64,000 nt of DNA from VXYL01 sp965200375 (GTDB taxonomy: Bacteria > Pseudomonadota > Gammaproteobacteria > Pseudomonadales > Azotimanducaceae), in NCBI GenBank assembly GCA_965200375.1, contig OZ241353.1, positions 372,001 to 436,000 on the forward strand, in the 5' to 3' direction. Below the pieces are notes generated by a model. That model worked only from the letters and a program-made list of their open reading frames with translations. It ran no database searches and was not told the origin of the DNA. Shown one piece after another: positions 7,815 through 15,777 of this stretch (position 1 is the first letter of the stretch; the number at the start of each line of letters is the position of its first letter). The position numbers and the translations under genes were made by a program.

Positions 7815-9279
7815 TTTGAGCCCCCATCACCTCGAGACCGTCAAGCGAATTCTCGACGAGCATGTGCCGGGCTGCGAAGTCAAGGCCTTCGGCTCCCGGG
7901 CCACTTGGACGGCGACGGACTACTCCGATCTGGACTTGCTTGTCCTCGGCCAGTCGGAGGTTGCCGGCGCCACGCTCTCTCGACTCAACGAGGCATTTGA
8001 GGAATCCGACTTGCCGATGCGCGTCGATGTCGTAGACTGGCACGCCACCTCACCCGCGTTCCGCAAGCTCATCGAGCCCAGCTGCGTCAGGCTGCCGATG
8101 GCCGCGGGTGCCGATTGGTCGCAGACAGCATTTGGCGACTGCGCGTTGTTGGTTGGCGACAAAGTCGACCCAGCGAGCTGTGGAGACATGCCGTACATTG
8201 GGTTGGAGCACATCGGCCAAGGCACGCTGTCGCTGCTTGGCAACGGCACGGCGTCGGATGTGGAGAGCACCAAGACCGCTTTTCGTGCCGGCGACATCCT
8301 GTTTGGGAAGCTCAGGCCGTATTTCCGCAAGGTCGTGCGGCCAGATTTTGATGGAATCTGCTCGACAGATATTTGGGTAGTTCGGCCGAAAGTGGGCATT
8401 GATGCGGGCTTCCTTTTCTACCTGATGGCATCCGAGCCGTTTGTGGATTTCGCTAGCCAAGGGTCGGAAGGGACGCGAATGCCGCGGGCGAAGTGGGAGC
8501 ATGTCGTTCATCGCACCGTGCATCTTCCACCGCTAGCGGAACAACGGGCCATCGCCCATGTTCTCGGCACTCTGGACGACAAGATCGAACTGAACCGTCG
8601 CATGACCGAGGCGCTTGAAAGCACCGTTGGGACGTTGTTCAAGTACTGGTTTGCGGTTTCGGATGACGCCAATCAACGAACAGCGCGCCTCGGCGACCTA
8701 TTCCATCTTAATCCAATGCGGCCGTTGATGCGAGGTAAGGTGGCCCCATATCTCGAGATGGCCAACATGCCAACCAGGACGCACTCCCCTCGATCTGTTA
8801 CCTGTCGTTCATATGGTTCCGGTATGCGCTTCAGGAATGGCGACACGCTAATCGCAAGAATCACACCATGTCTGGAGAATGGCAAGGTAGCGTATGTTGA
8901 CTTCCTAGAGGAAGGAGAGGTGGGCTGGGGCTCAACTGAGTTCATTGTCATGTGTCCCCGAGATCCCGTTCCAAGGGAGTTTGCATACTTCCTTGCCCGC
9001 GAACAGAGATTTCGGGATTACGCTATAAAGAACATGGGCGGAAGTAGCGGACGACAACGCGTTAGCGCTAAGGCACTTTCGGAGTTCGCCATCGCCGCTC
9101 CAGACGAAAGTCGCTGCCGACAATTCGGTGACTTTGCAACACCACTAATGGCCCAGAGTGGCATGTTCAACCGAGAGTCGAGGTCGCTTGCCGTGTTGCG
9201 CGATCGACTCCTACCAAACCTTATTTCAGGAGAAATCCGAGTGCGGGGCGCAGAGAAGATGGTCGAGGCCGCCACATGA
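7807..9279 (+). CDS. hsdS: MNT nucleotidyltransferase fused to type I specificity subunit HsdS
   Basis: 490-residue fusion. Residues 1-98 are a minimal nucleotidyltransferase: KAFGSRATWTATDYSDLDL carries the GS (29-30) and D41-x-D43 metal motif, with a third Asp at D74 (MRVDVVDW). Residues ~103-490 are HsdS: a first target-recognition domain (PYIGLEHIG, D-ILFGKLRPYFRK), the conserved helix PPLAEQRAIAHVLGTLDDKI, a second recognition domain, and a second trailing helix ending LLPNLISGEI. No stop or frameshift separates the parts. An internal ATG at 8098 (Met98, with AGG six bases before) sits at the domain boundary and might also yield a free HsdS. It overlaps HEPN2 by 8 bases and hsdR by 4. 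HsdS alone normally lacks an MNT domain, so this looks like an antitoxin tethered to the restriction complex. Confidence 0.9.
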   Translation: MIDLSPHHLETVKRILDEHVPGCEVKAFGSRATWTATDYSDLDLLVLGQSEVAGATLSRLNEAFEESDLPMRVDVVDWHATSPAFRKLIEPSCVRLPMAAGADWSQTAFGDCALLVGDKVDPASCGDMPYIGLEHIGQGTLSLLGNGTASDVESTKTAFRAGDILFGKLRPYFRKVVRPDFDGICSTDIWVVRPKVGIDAGFLFYLMASEPFVDFASQGSEGTRMPRAKWEHVVHRTVHLPPLAEQRAIAHVLGTLDDKIELNRRMTEALESTVGTLFKYWFAVSDDANQRTARLGDLFHLNPMRPLMRGKVAPYLEMANMPTRTHSPRSVTCRSYGSGMRFRNGDTLIARITPCLENGKVAYVDFLEEGEVGWGSTEFIVMCPRDPVPREFAYFLAREQRFRDYAIKNMGGSSGRQRVSAKALSEFAIAAPDESRCRQFGDFATPLMAQSGMFNRESRSLAVLRDRLLPNLISGEIRVRGAEKMVEAAT

Positions 9280-12200
9280 ACGGCGCGTCCGAAGCCACCG
9301 TTGAAGAGGCCGCGCTTGATTGGCTCGGCGGCATCGGCTGGGCAACGGCCAACGGTCGGGACGTCGCGCCGGACGCAACAGCGGCGGGACGCGTCGACTA
9401 CGCCCAAGCGTTCCTGCCCAACCGCCTGCGGAGCGCCTTCGAACGACTCAACCCAAGCCTTCCCGCCGACGCACTGGAAGACGCCTACCGCAAGCTCACG
9501 CAACCGGAGGGGGCCACGCTTGAGTTGCGAAACCGCGCCTTCCATCGCCTGCTGGTCGATGGCGTCGGCGTCGAATACCGAGCGGACGAGGGAGCGGTTC
9601 GGGGCGCGCAAGTGCAAGTCGTCGATTTCGACGCCGCCGACAACAACGACTGGCTCGCGGTCAATCAGTTCACGGTGGTGGAGAACAAGCGAGAACGCCG
9701 GGCGGACATCGTGCTGTTCGTGAACGGCCTGCCCCTCGTCGTCATCGAACTGAAGAGCGCCGCCAGCGAAGACGCGACGATTTGGACGGCGTGGCAGCAA
9801 CTGCAAACCTACAAGGCGGAGCTGTCGGGCTTGTTCGCCATGAACGCGGCGCTGATCGTGTCGGATGGTCTTGCGGCCCGCATCGGCACGCTCACCGCCG
9901 GGCGCGAGTGGTTCAAGCCGTGGCGGACCATCGAAGGGGAGCGGCTGGCAGACGCGAAGCTGCCGGAGCTGCAAGTGCTGCTAGAGGGTGTTTGCAACAG
10001 GAGGCGGTTTCTTGCCCTGCTGCGAGGCTTCATCGTTTTCGAGGACGACGGCGGCGGACAGCTGGCGAAGAAGATGGCTGGCTACCATCAGTTCCACGCC
10101 GTCCGCACAGGCATCACGGAGACGCTGCGAGCCAAGGTGCCTGAAGACACGGATCTGGAAGTGACCGAAGGCCACTACGAGACGGGGCGGCGTTCCGGCG
10201 GAGAGCCGGGCGACCGGCGCATCGGCGTCGTCTGGCATACCCAAGGCGCCGGCAAGAGCTTGACGATGGCCTTCTACGCCGGCGCCATCGTGCGCGAACC
10301 AGCGATGGCCAACCCCACCATAGTGGTGCTTACGGACCGCAACGACTTGGACGACCAGCTATTCGGCACCTTCGCCCGCTGTCAAGACATACTGCGCCAA
10401 GCGCCGAAGCAAGCGGAAAGTCGGGCGGACTTGCGCAGGAAACTCGCCGTGCAGTCGGGCGGCGTGGTGTTCACCACCATCCAGAAGTTCTTCCCCGACG
10501 AGCAGGGCGATCGGCATCCCGTTCTCTCCGAACGGCGCAACGTCGTGGTGATCGCCGACGAAGCGCACCGCAGCCAATACGACTTCATCGACGGCTTCGC
10601 CCTGCATATGCGCGACGCGCTGCCGCAAGCGTCCTTCGTCGGCTTCACCGGCACGCCGGTGGAGAAGATCGATGCCAATACCCGCAACGTGTTCGGCGAC
10701 TACATCAGCATCTACGACATCCAACGCGCCGTGGAAGACAAAGCCACCGTGCCCATCTACTACGAGAACCGGCTTGCCAAGCTCTCCCTGGACGAAGGCG
10801 AACGCCCACGCATCGACCCGGACTTCGAGGAAGCGACCGAAGGCGAGGAAGTGGCCCGCAAGGAAATGCTAAAGACGAAATGGGCGCAGCTGGAAGCCAT
10901 CGTCGGCGCCGAACCGCGCTTGACGCTGGTCGCCAAAGACATCGTGGCGCACTTCGAACAGCGCACCGAGGCGATGGCCGGCAAGGCCATGATCGTCTGC
11001 ATGAGCCGCCGCATCTGCATCGGCTTGTACCGGCAGCTGGCGAAGCTGCGTCCGGACTGGCAGCAGGACGACGACGACAAGGGCGCGATGAAGGTGGTGA
11101 TGACGGGCGCCGCTTCGGACCCGTCCGATTGGCAGCCGCATATTCGCAACAAGGCCCGCCGCGAGGCGTTGGCCAGCCGCTTCCGCGACGCGGACGACGG
11201 CTTCCAAATCGCCATCGTGCGCGACATGTGGCTCACCGGCTTCGACGCGCCCAGCCTGCACACCATGTACGTGGACAAGCCCATGCGCGGCCACGCGCTG
11301 ATGCAGGCCATCGCCCGCGTCAACCGCGTGTTCAAGGACAAGCCCGGCGGCTTGATCGTGGACTATCTGGGCCTGGCCAACGAACTGAAGCAGACGCTGG
11401 CCGCCTACACCGAAAGCGGCGGCACGGGGCGCACGGCGCTGGACCAGAACGAGGCGGTGGCGTTGATGCGGGAGAAGCACGAGGTCTGCCGCGCCCTCTT
11501 CCACGGCTTCGACTGGCGTAGCTGGACGGCCGGCAAGCCGGCGCAACGGTTGGCGCTGCTGCCGGCGGCGCAGGAACACGTCCTGGCGCAGGTGGACGGC
11601 AGGGACCGCTGCGTGAAGGCCGTGCGCGAACTCTCGCAAGCCTTCGCGCTGGCGGTGCCCCGGGAGGAAGCGCTGGCGATACGCGACGACGTGGCCTTCT
11701 TCCAAGCTGTGCGGACGGCCCTAGCGAAACGCTCGGCGGGCGAGGCGCGAACGGACGAGGAGTTGGACCACGCGGTGCGCCAGATCATCGACCGGGCGGT
11801 GGCGCCGGAGGGCGTAACGGACATCTTCGCGGCGGCAGGCTTGTCCAAGCCGGACATCTCTATCCTCTCGGACGAGTTTCTGGCCGAGGTGCGCAACCTG
11901 GAACACCGCAACGTCGCCGTGGAACTGCTGCGCAAACTGCTTCGCGGCGAGATCGCCACCCGCCGGCGGCAGAACGTCGTGCAAGCGCGTTCCTTCGCCG
12001 AGATGCTGGAGGAAACACTACGGCGCTACCGGAACCGTGCCGTCGAGGCCGCCCAGGTCATTGAGGAGCTCATCGATCTCGCCCGCGAAATGCGAACCGC
12101 CAGCGAGCGCGGCGAGGCGCTGGGACTCAGCGGCGACGAGCTCGCCTTCTACGACGCCTTGGAGACCAGCGACAGCGCCGTGCAGGTGCTCGGCGACGAG

Positions 12201-12503
12201 AAGCTGCGCCTGATCGCCTGGGAGCTGGTGCGCACCGTGTACGCAAACGTCACCATCGACTGGACGAAGCGCGAGAGCGTTCGCGCCAAGCTGCGCACCG
12301 CCGTGAGGCGCATTCTGAACAAGCACGGCTACCCGCCGGACAAGCGCGAAAAGACGGCGGAAACGGTGTTGGAGCAGGCCGAAGTGCTGTCGGCGGCTTG
12401 GGCGGAGACGCCGCCGCTCGGCTTCTGGCCGCTGCCGAAGCGCGGCGACGGCGTGGTCACCAATGAAGCGATAGACCAGTTGCGGGAAGAAGCTAGCGAC
12501 TGA
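9276..12503 (+). CDS. hsdR: Type I restriction endonuclease subunit HsdR
   Basis: 1075-residue motor and nuclease subunit; it translocates DNA towards the complex bound at unmethylated sites and cuts at a distance. The N-terminal PD-(D/E)xK nuclease reads RADIVLF (D144) and VVIELKSA (E158, K160). The helicase part has Walker A GAGKS (324-328), DEAH (428-431), motif III FVGFTGTPVEK, and motif VI QAIARVNRVF. The C-terminal ~300 residues are the helical HsdM-contact region. The length is normal for the family. The start ATG overlaps the hsdS stop (ATGA), and the stop overlaps the start of the PIN gene, so it belongs to one operon. Confidence 0.97.
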   Translation: MNGASEATVEEAALDWLGGIGWATANGRDVAPDATAAGRVDYAQAFLPNRLRSAFERLNPSLPADALEDAYRKLTQPEGATLELRNRAFHRLLVDGVGVEYRADEGAVRGAQVQVVDFDAADNNDWLAVNQFTVVENKRERRADIVLFVNGLPLVVIELKSAASEDATIWTAWQQLQTYKAELSGLFAMNAALIVSDGLAARIGTLTAGREWFKPWRTIEGERLADAKLPELQVLLEGVCNRRRFLALLRGFIVFEDDGGGQLAKKMAGYHQFHAVRTGITETLRAKVPEDTDLEVTEGHYETGRRSGGEPGDRRIGVVWHTQGAGKSLTMAFYAGAIVREPAMANPTIVVLTDRNDLDDQLFGTFARCQDILRQAPKQAESRADLRRKLAVQSGGVVFTTIQKFFPDEQGDRHPVLSERRNVVVIADEAHRSQYDFIDGFALHMRDALPQASFVGFTGTPVEKIDANTRNVFGDYISIYDIQRAVEDKATVPIYYENRLAKLSLDEGERPRIDPDFEEATEGEEVARKEMLKTKWAQLEAIVGAEPRLTLVAKDIVAHFEQRTEAMAGKAMIVCMSRRICIGLYRQLAKLRPDWQQDDDDKGAMKVVMTGAASDPSDWQPHIRNKARREALASRFRDADDGFQIAIVRDMWLTGFDAPSLHTMYVDKPMRGHALMQAIARVNRVFKDKPGGLIVDYLGLANELKQTLAAYTESGGTGRTALDQNEAVALMREKHEVCRALFHGFDWRSWTAGKPAQRLALLPAAQEHVLAQVDGRDRCVKAVRELSQAFALAVPREEALAIRDDVAFFQAVRTALAKRSAGEARTDEELDHAVRQIIDRAVAPEGVTDIFAAAGLSKPDISILSDEFLAEVRNLEHRNVAVELLRKLLRGEIATRRRQNVVQARSFAEMLEETLRRYRNRAVEAAQVIEELIDLAREMRTASERGEALGLSGDELAFYDALETSDSAVQVLGDEKLRLIAWELVRTVYANVTIDWTKRESVRAKLRTAVRRILNKHGYPPDKREKTAETVLEQAEVLSAAWAETPPLGFWPLPKRGDGVVTNEAIDQLREEASD

Positions 12504-12937
12504 TGCGGGCGCTGCTGGACGTCAACGTTCTGATCGCCTTGTTGGACCGGCAGCACGATCGCCACGCAGCGGCCCGCCGCTGGCTGGAGGACAACATCCA
12601 ACATGGCTGGGCAACTTGCGCGATCACCCAGAACGGTGCCTTGAGGATCATGTCCCAACCCAGGTATCCGCACCCGTGGCGAGTCGGCTTGGTTGCCGAA
12701 ACGCTGGCCGAAATGACCGATCTGGAAAGCCACGAGTTCTGGCCGGACGCGAGCCTTTTGGCGCCGGGCGTCGTCGACTGGCGCCAAGTCGCCGGGCCCA
12801 AGCAGATCACGGATTTGTACTTGCTGGCCCTAGCGGCCAAGAACGGCGGGCGCTTCGTCACGTTCGACAGGCGCATAGCGAAGAGCGCTGTTCCAGGCGC
12901 CAGCGACGAGAGCTACTGCCTCTTGCCCGCACATTGA
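12503..12937 (+). CDS. PIN-domain (VapC-like) protein
   Basis: 144-residue PIN-fold protein, predicted Mg-dependent RNase. Acidic residues are visible at D6 (MRALLDVNVLIALLD), D104 (QITDLYLLALA) and D122 (GRFVTFDRR), with a TQNGALRI segment at the position of the second conserved acidic or polar residue. It fits VapC/FitB-type toxins in length. No antitoxin gene precedes it; the ATG shares one base with the hsdR stop, so it is expressed with the restriction operon. It could be a toxin whose antitoxin is elsewhere or an accessory nuclease. A Phd-like antitoxin lies 103 bp downstream but has its own broken partner. Confidence 0.8.
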   Translation: MRALLDVNVLIALLDRQHDRHAAARRWLEDNIQHGWATCAITQNGALRIMSQPRYPHPWRVGLVAETLAEMTDLESHEFWPDASLLAPGVVDWRQVAGPKQITDLYLLALAAKNGGRFVTFDRRIAKSAVPGASDESYCLLPAH

Positions 12938-13040
12938 CGGTGTCCGATCGATGCCGCGTCCATCCCCGTCCGCCTTGGCAACCGCAAGTGGCCACATGGT
13001 ACCGTCCCTTGCCGTTGGGTCGACGCAGGAGCAAGGCCAC

Positions 13041-13322
13041 ATGGTCGGCAAGCACCGAAAGACAGCCAGCGGCCGCACGATCAAGGCGTCCGAGTTCAAG
13101 GCGCACTGCCTGCGGCTGATGGAAGAGGTTGCACGAAGCGGCGAGGAGATCGCGATCACCAAGCGCGGACGGCCGGTGTCGCGCCTCGTGCCGTGCCGCG
13201 ATCAACCCGAAGAGCTGCTCGACGCCGACCGCGACATCATCCGCATCCACGACGACATCGTCGGTCCGCTGGACGTGGAGTGGGAGGCCGAGGCCGATCC
13301 CGACCGCGTGGCCAACCCGTGA
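13041..13322 (+). CDS. Phd/YefM-type antitoxin
   Basis: 93-residue DNA-binding antitoxin. The Phd N-terminal pattern is clear: ASEFKAHCLRLMEEVARSG, then EEIAITKRGRPVSRLVPC. The C-terminal acidic tail would be the toxin-binding segment. The ATG at 13041 is preferred over in-frame upstream ATGs because AGGAG lies about 10 bases before it. Its TGA overlaps a GTG that opens a truncated VapC-like frame, so the antitoxin seems to have outlived its toxin. Confidence 0.8.
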   Translation: MVGKHRKTASGRTIKASEFKAHCLRLMEEVARSGEEIAITKRGRPVSRLVPCRDQPEELLDADRDIIRIHDDIVGPLDVEWEAEADPDRVANP

Positions 13323-13426
13323 TTCTGCTCGACACGCCCAGCTCTGGTTTCGTTCGACCATGCCCGGCTGGGCGCAGAGTTCGGCCGCGCCATCGAACGT
13401 GCTTGGCGAGGCGGGCCGACGACTAG
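13319..13426 (+). pseudogene. Remnant of a VapC-like toxin
   Basis: GTG at 13319 overlaps the antitoxin TGA (GTGA), the usual arrangement for Phd/VapC pairs. The first residues V-I-L-L-D-T are the standard opening of a VapC PIN domain with its first Asp. The frame then turns into an Arg/Pro-rich run and stops at 13424-13426. In the adjacent frame the same DNA reads SFDHARLGAEFGRAIERAW, which looks like the C-terminal end of a toxin. The simplest reading is an internal deletion that removed the core and changed frame. Confidence 0.55.
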
Positions 13427-13863
13427 GCAGCCTCCGCCCTCGCCGCTCGAAAGAGCGGCAGCACCACGCCCTCCGCCACTCTCTCCAAGCACGCCACCAC
13501 CGGCATGCCGATGGCGATCTTCTCGGGCGGCACGTCCAGCAGGTTGCTCGTGAGCCTCGGCCCCTCCGCCAAGGCCACCTCCACCGTCGCCAGCGGGGTG
13601 TAGCCAGCGAACGCCGGGTGTATCGCCTGGTGGGTGACGACGTAGGAGTACACCGTGCCCTTGCCGCTCATGGCGGGCCAGTCGAAGTCCTTGCGCTGGC
13701 AGCCGGGGCAGAGGGCCCGGGGCAGATGCGCCAGCGTTTCGCAGTGCTTGCACCGCTGCACCGCCAGGCGGCCTTCGTTCAAGGCGTCGAAGAACGGCTG
13801 CGCTTGCGCGTCCGGCTGCGGCAGCGGCATGGCGGCGGGCCTCTCGAAGCGCCAGCGGCTCAC
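13423..13863 (-). CDS. DUF35 OB-fold protein with zinc ribbon, partner of the thiolase-like gene
   Basis: 146 residues from GTG 13863 (or 135 from ATG 13830). The GTG is preferred because GTGA overlaps the stop of the upstream thiolase-like gene. The N-terminal rubredoxin-like zinc ribbon CKHC...CPGC is followed by an OB-fold (GTVYSYVVTHQAI, LATVEVALAEGPRLTSNLL). Proteins of this family, such as ChsH2, bind thiolase-fold partners and are needed for their acyl-CoA chemistry. The gene order thiolase-like then DUF35 is the usual one. It may support binding or release of CoA thioesters; the substrate is unknown. Confidence 0.85.
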   Translation of the reverse strand: MSRWRFERPAAMPLPQPDAQAQPFFDALNEGRLAVQRCKHCETLAHLPRALCPGCQRKDFDWPAMSGKGTVYSYVVTHQAIHPAFAGYTPLATVEVALAEGPRLTSNLLDVPPEKIAIGMPVVACLERVAEGVVLPLFRAARAEAA

Positions 13864-14978
13864 GGTTCCGCCCGTTCCAGAATCACGGCGCCGGCGCCGA
13901 TGCCGGTGTCGCAGAAGGAGAAGCGGGCGTCCGGCACCTGCGCGGTCGATTCGCCCCGCGCCTGCCGGGTGGCCTCGACGAGGTGGTTCATGCCTTGCAG
14001 ATACGCCTCCGAAAGATGCCCGCCGGAAGTGTTCACCGGCAGCCGGCCGCTGTCCCATGCCGTGCCGCCATCGGCCACGAAGGCGCCAGCGTCCTCGACG
14101 AAGCCGTAGTCCTCTAGGGCGAACAGCACGAAGGGGCCGAAGTGGTCGTAGATCTGCACCACGTCGATGTCCGCCCGGCCGAGGCCCGCCATCGCGAACA
14201 GCCGCTCGGCGACGCGCTTCGCAGGGGCGCCTCGGCCCGGGCCGGCTTGGGCGGCTGCTCTGATCAGCGCCACGGGACGGCCGTTGGCGCGTTCCCGGGC
14301 CAAGGCGGCGGAAGCGAGCACCAGGGCGCCGCCGCCGTCTGTTTCCAAGCAGCAGTCGAACAGATGGAACGGGTCCACGATCAGCCGCGACGCCTGATGT
14401 TCGTCGAGGGTGAGCTTCCTCTCGTAGAACGTGGCCCGGGGGTTGCGGTTGGCGTGGCGGCGCTGGGCCACCGCCTGGGCGCCGAACTGGCGGCTGGTGA
14501 CGCCGGTCTCGGACATCCGCCGACGGGCCGTCATGGCGAGGCCGTGCTGCGGCGTCAGCAGGCCGTAGGGCTCCGTGAAGGCGCCGCCGCCACGGCCGCG
14601 CTGGCCGGTCACGTCGCCGCGCCCGTAGCGCCGCCCGGAGCGGCCGTTCACGCCGCGGTAGATCACCACCACGTTGGCGAGACCGGCGTGGATGGCGGCG
14701 GCCGCGTGGGCCACCAGCGCGGCGCCGACGTTTCCCGCCTGGTTGATCTCGCCCCACCAGGCGAGGTCCGGGATGCCGAGATTGGCGGCCACGTCCGCCT
14801 CCAGGCTGGTGTCCACCCACCACTTCATCAGGCCGTCCACTTCGCCGGGGGCGATGCCGGCATCCGCCAGCGCGGCGAGGATGGCCTCGAGGGCCAGCTC
14901 GAGCTCGGTGCGGCCGCTGTCCCGGGAGTAGTCCGTCTCGCCGACGCCGGCGATGGCCACCGAGTTGGAGAAGGCCAT
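13860..14978 (-). CDS. Thiolase-superfamily protein (SCP2/Ltp2-like) without the nucleophilic Cys
   Basis: 372-residue thiolase-fold protein starting MAFSNSVAIAGVGET. Where true thiolases carry the catalytic Cys in a C-x-TG-type turn, this one reads EINQAGNVGAALVAHAA (about residues 78-93), with no Cys. The C-terminal motif NTSGGHLSEAYLQGMNHL corresponds to the NPSGG-GHP block of thiolases but has the Ser-Glu-x-Tyr form of Ltp2-type aldolases, followed by CDTGIGAGAVILE. With the DUF35 partner it resembles Ltp2-ChsH2 retro-aldolases that cleave branched acyl-CoA side chains. It may therefore be an acyl-CoA lyase and not a thiolase. That assignment is by motif only. Confidence 0.85.
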   Translation of the reverse strand: MAFSNSVAIAGVGETDYSRDSGRTELELALEAILAALADAGIAPGEVDGLMKWWVDTSLEADVAANLGIPDLAWWGEINQAGNVGAALVAHAAAAIHAGLANVVVIYRGVNGRSGRRYGRGDVTGQRGRGGGAFTEPYGLLTPQHGLAMTARRRMSETGVTSRQFGAQAVAQRRHANRNPRATFYERKLTLDEHQASRLIVDPFHLFDCCLETDGGGALVLASAALARERANGRPVALIRAAAQAGPGRGAPAKRVAERLFAMAGLGRADIDVVQIYDHFGPFVLFALEDYGFVEDAGAFVADGGTAWDSGRLPVNTSGGHLSEAYLQGMNHLVEATRQARGESTAQVPDARFSFCDTGIGAGAVILERAEP

Positions 14979-14983
14979 CGCGC

Positions 14984-15424
14984 CTACTGGTCCGCCACGT
15001 CGTAGCCGGCCGGCAGCCAAGCGCCGTCCGGCTGCTGCTGCATGGTGACGATCTCGTAGATGGCACCCCGTTCCCAGCGCGAGTCGTACACCACTGCGGC
15101 GTAGGCGCCCGCCGGGGCGCCCCAGGGGTTCGTCAGGTAGGTGGCGTCCTGGGGCTGGCGGGCCTTGAACGCGCCCAAGGGAGCGCGGTACTGCTCGGCC
15201 TTGGCGATCCAGCTCTCGCGCCCTTCCATCTCTCGGAAAAGCGGCCCCGCGGCCTCCCAAGCGCCGGCGTAGTCGCCGGCGTCCAGCAGGGCAAGCCACG
15301 GTTCGCTGGCCGCCAAAGCCGCCTGTTCCGCCACCGGATTGCTCTCGCTGCAGCCTGCGAGCGAGAAGCCAAGCGCCGCCAGCACCGCCACGGCCCGGAC
15401 GCGCCAATGCCCGTGGCTCGGCAC
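14984..15424 (-). CDS. DUF4019 lipoprotein
   Basis: 146-residue predicted lipoprotein from the GTG at 15424: basic n-region, hydrophobic core VRAVAVLAALGFS and lipobox LAGC. The mature part is a DUF4019 domain (ALAASEPWLALLDAGDYAGAW, W-AKAEQYRAPLGAFKAR, then YEIVTMQQQPDGAW). Function is unknown. The start is uncertain: GTG is the last codon that leaves a compact signal peptide, but no clear Shine-Dalgarno precedes it, and an ATG at 15532 would give a long basic leader. It ends 5 bp from the start of the thiolase-like gene, so the two may be co-transcribed. Confidence 0.65.
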   Translation of the reverse strand: MPSHGHWRVRAVAVLAALGFSLAGCSESNPVAEQAALAASEPWLALLDAGDYAGAWEAAGPLFREMEGRESWIAKAEQYRAPLGAFKARQPQDATYLTNPWGAPAGAYAAVVYDSRWERGAIYEIVTMQQQPDGAWLPAGYDVADQ

Positions 15425-15777
15425 CGAGTCGGAGCGGGAGGAAGGAGTCAAGGGATCGGCTCTGCGCGTTCGGGAGACGGCGCTACTCAAACCGATTGAC
15501 CGAGGACTTGCAAGCGTCTGCACGCGCTTCATCCTTGACGCACATTGATGTCGTTGGGCCTGCGATGCGGCACGAAGGCCAGCCGCGCCCTCGATGACGA
15601 TCTTGCCGCACCGCCTCCCGGTAGTGCTCGAAGCGCCGCAGCTAGCGGTATCTGCCACCAACGCCGCGTCCGTCCCGCGCCGCCCGCGACGAAGGCGCAG
15701 GGCACTCCGCTACTACGCTCGGCGCGAGTGGCATATGATCGCGCCATCGACCAGGGGGCAAAGCCGGGAGACGCAGC

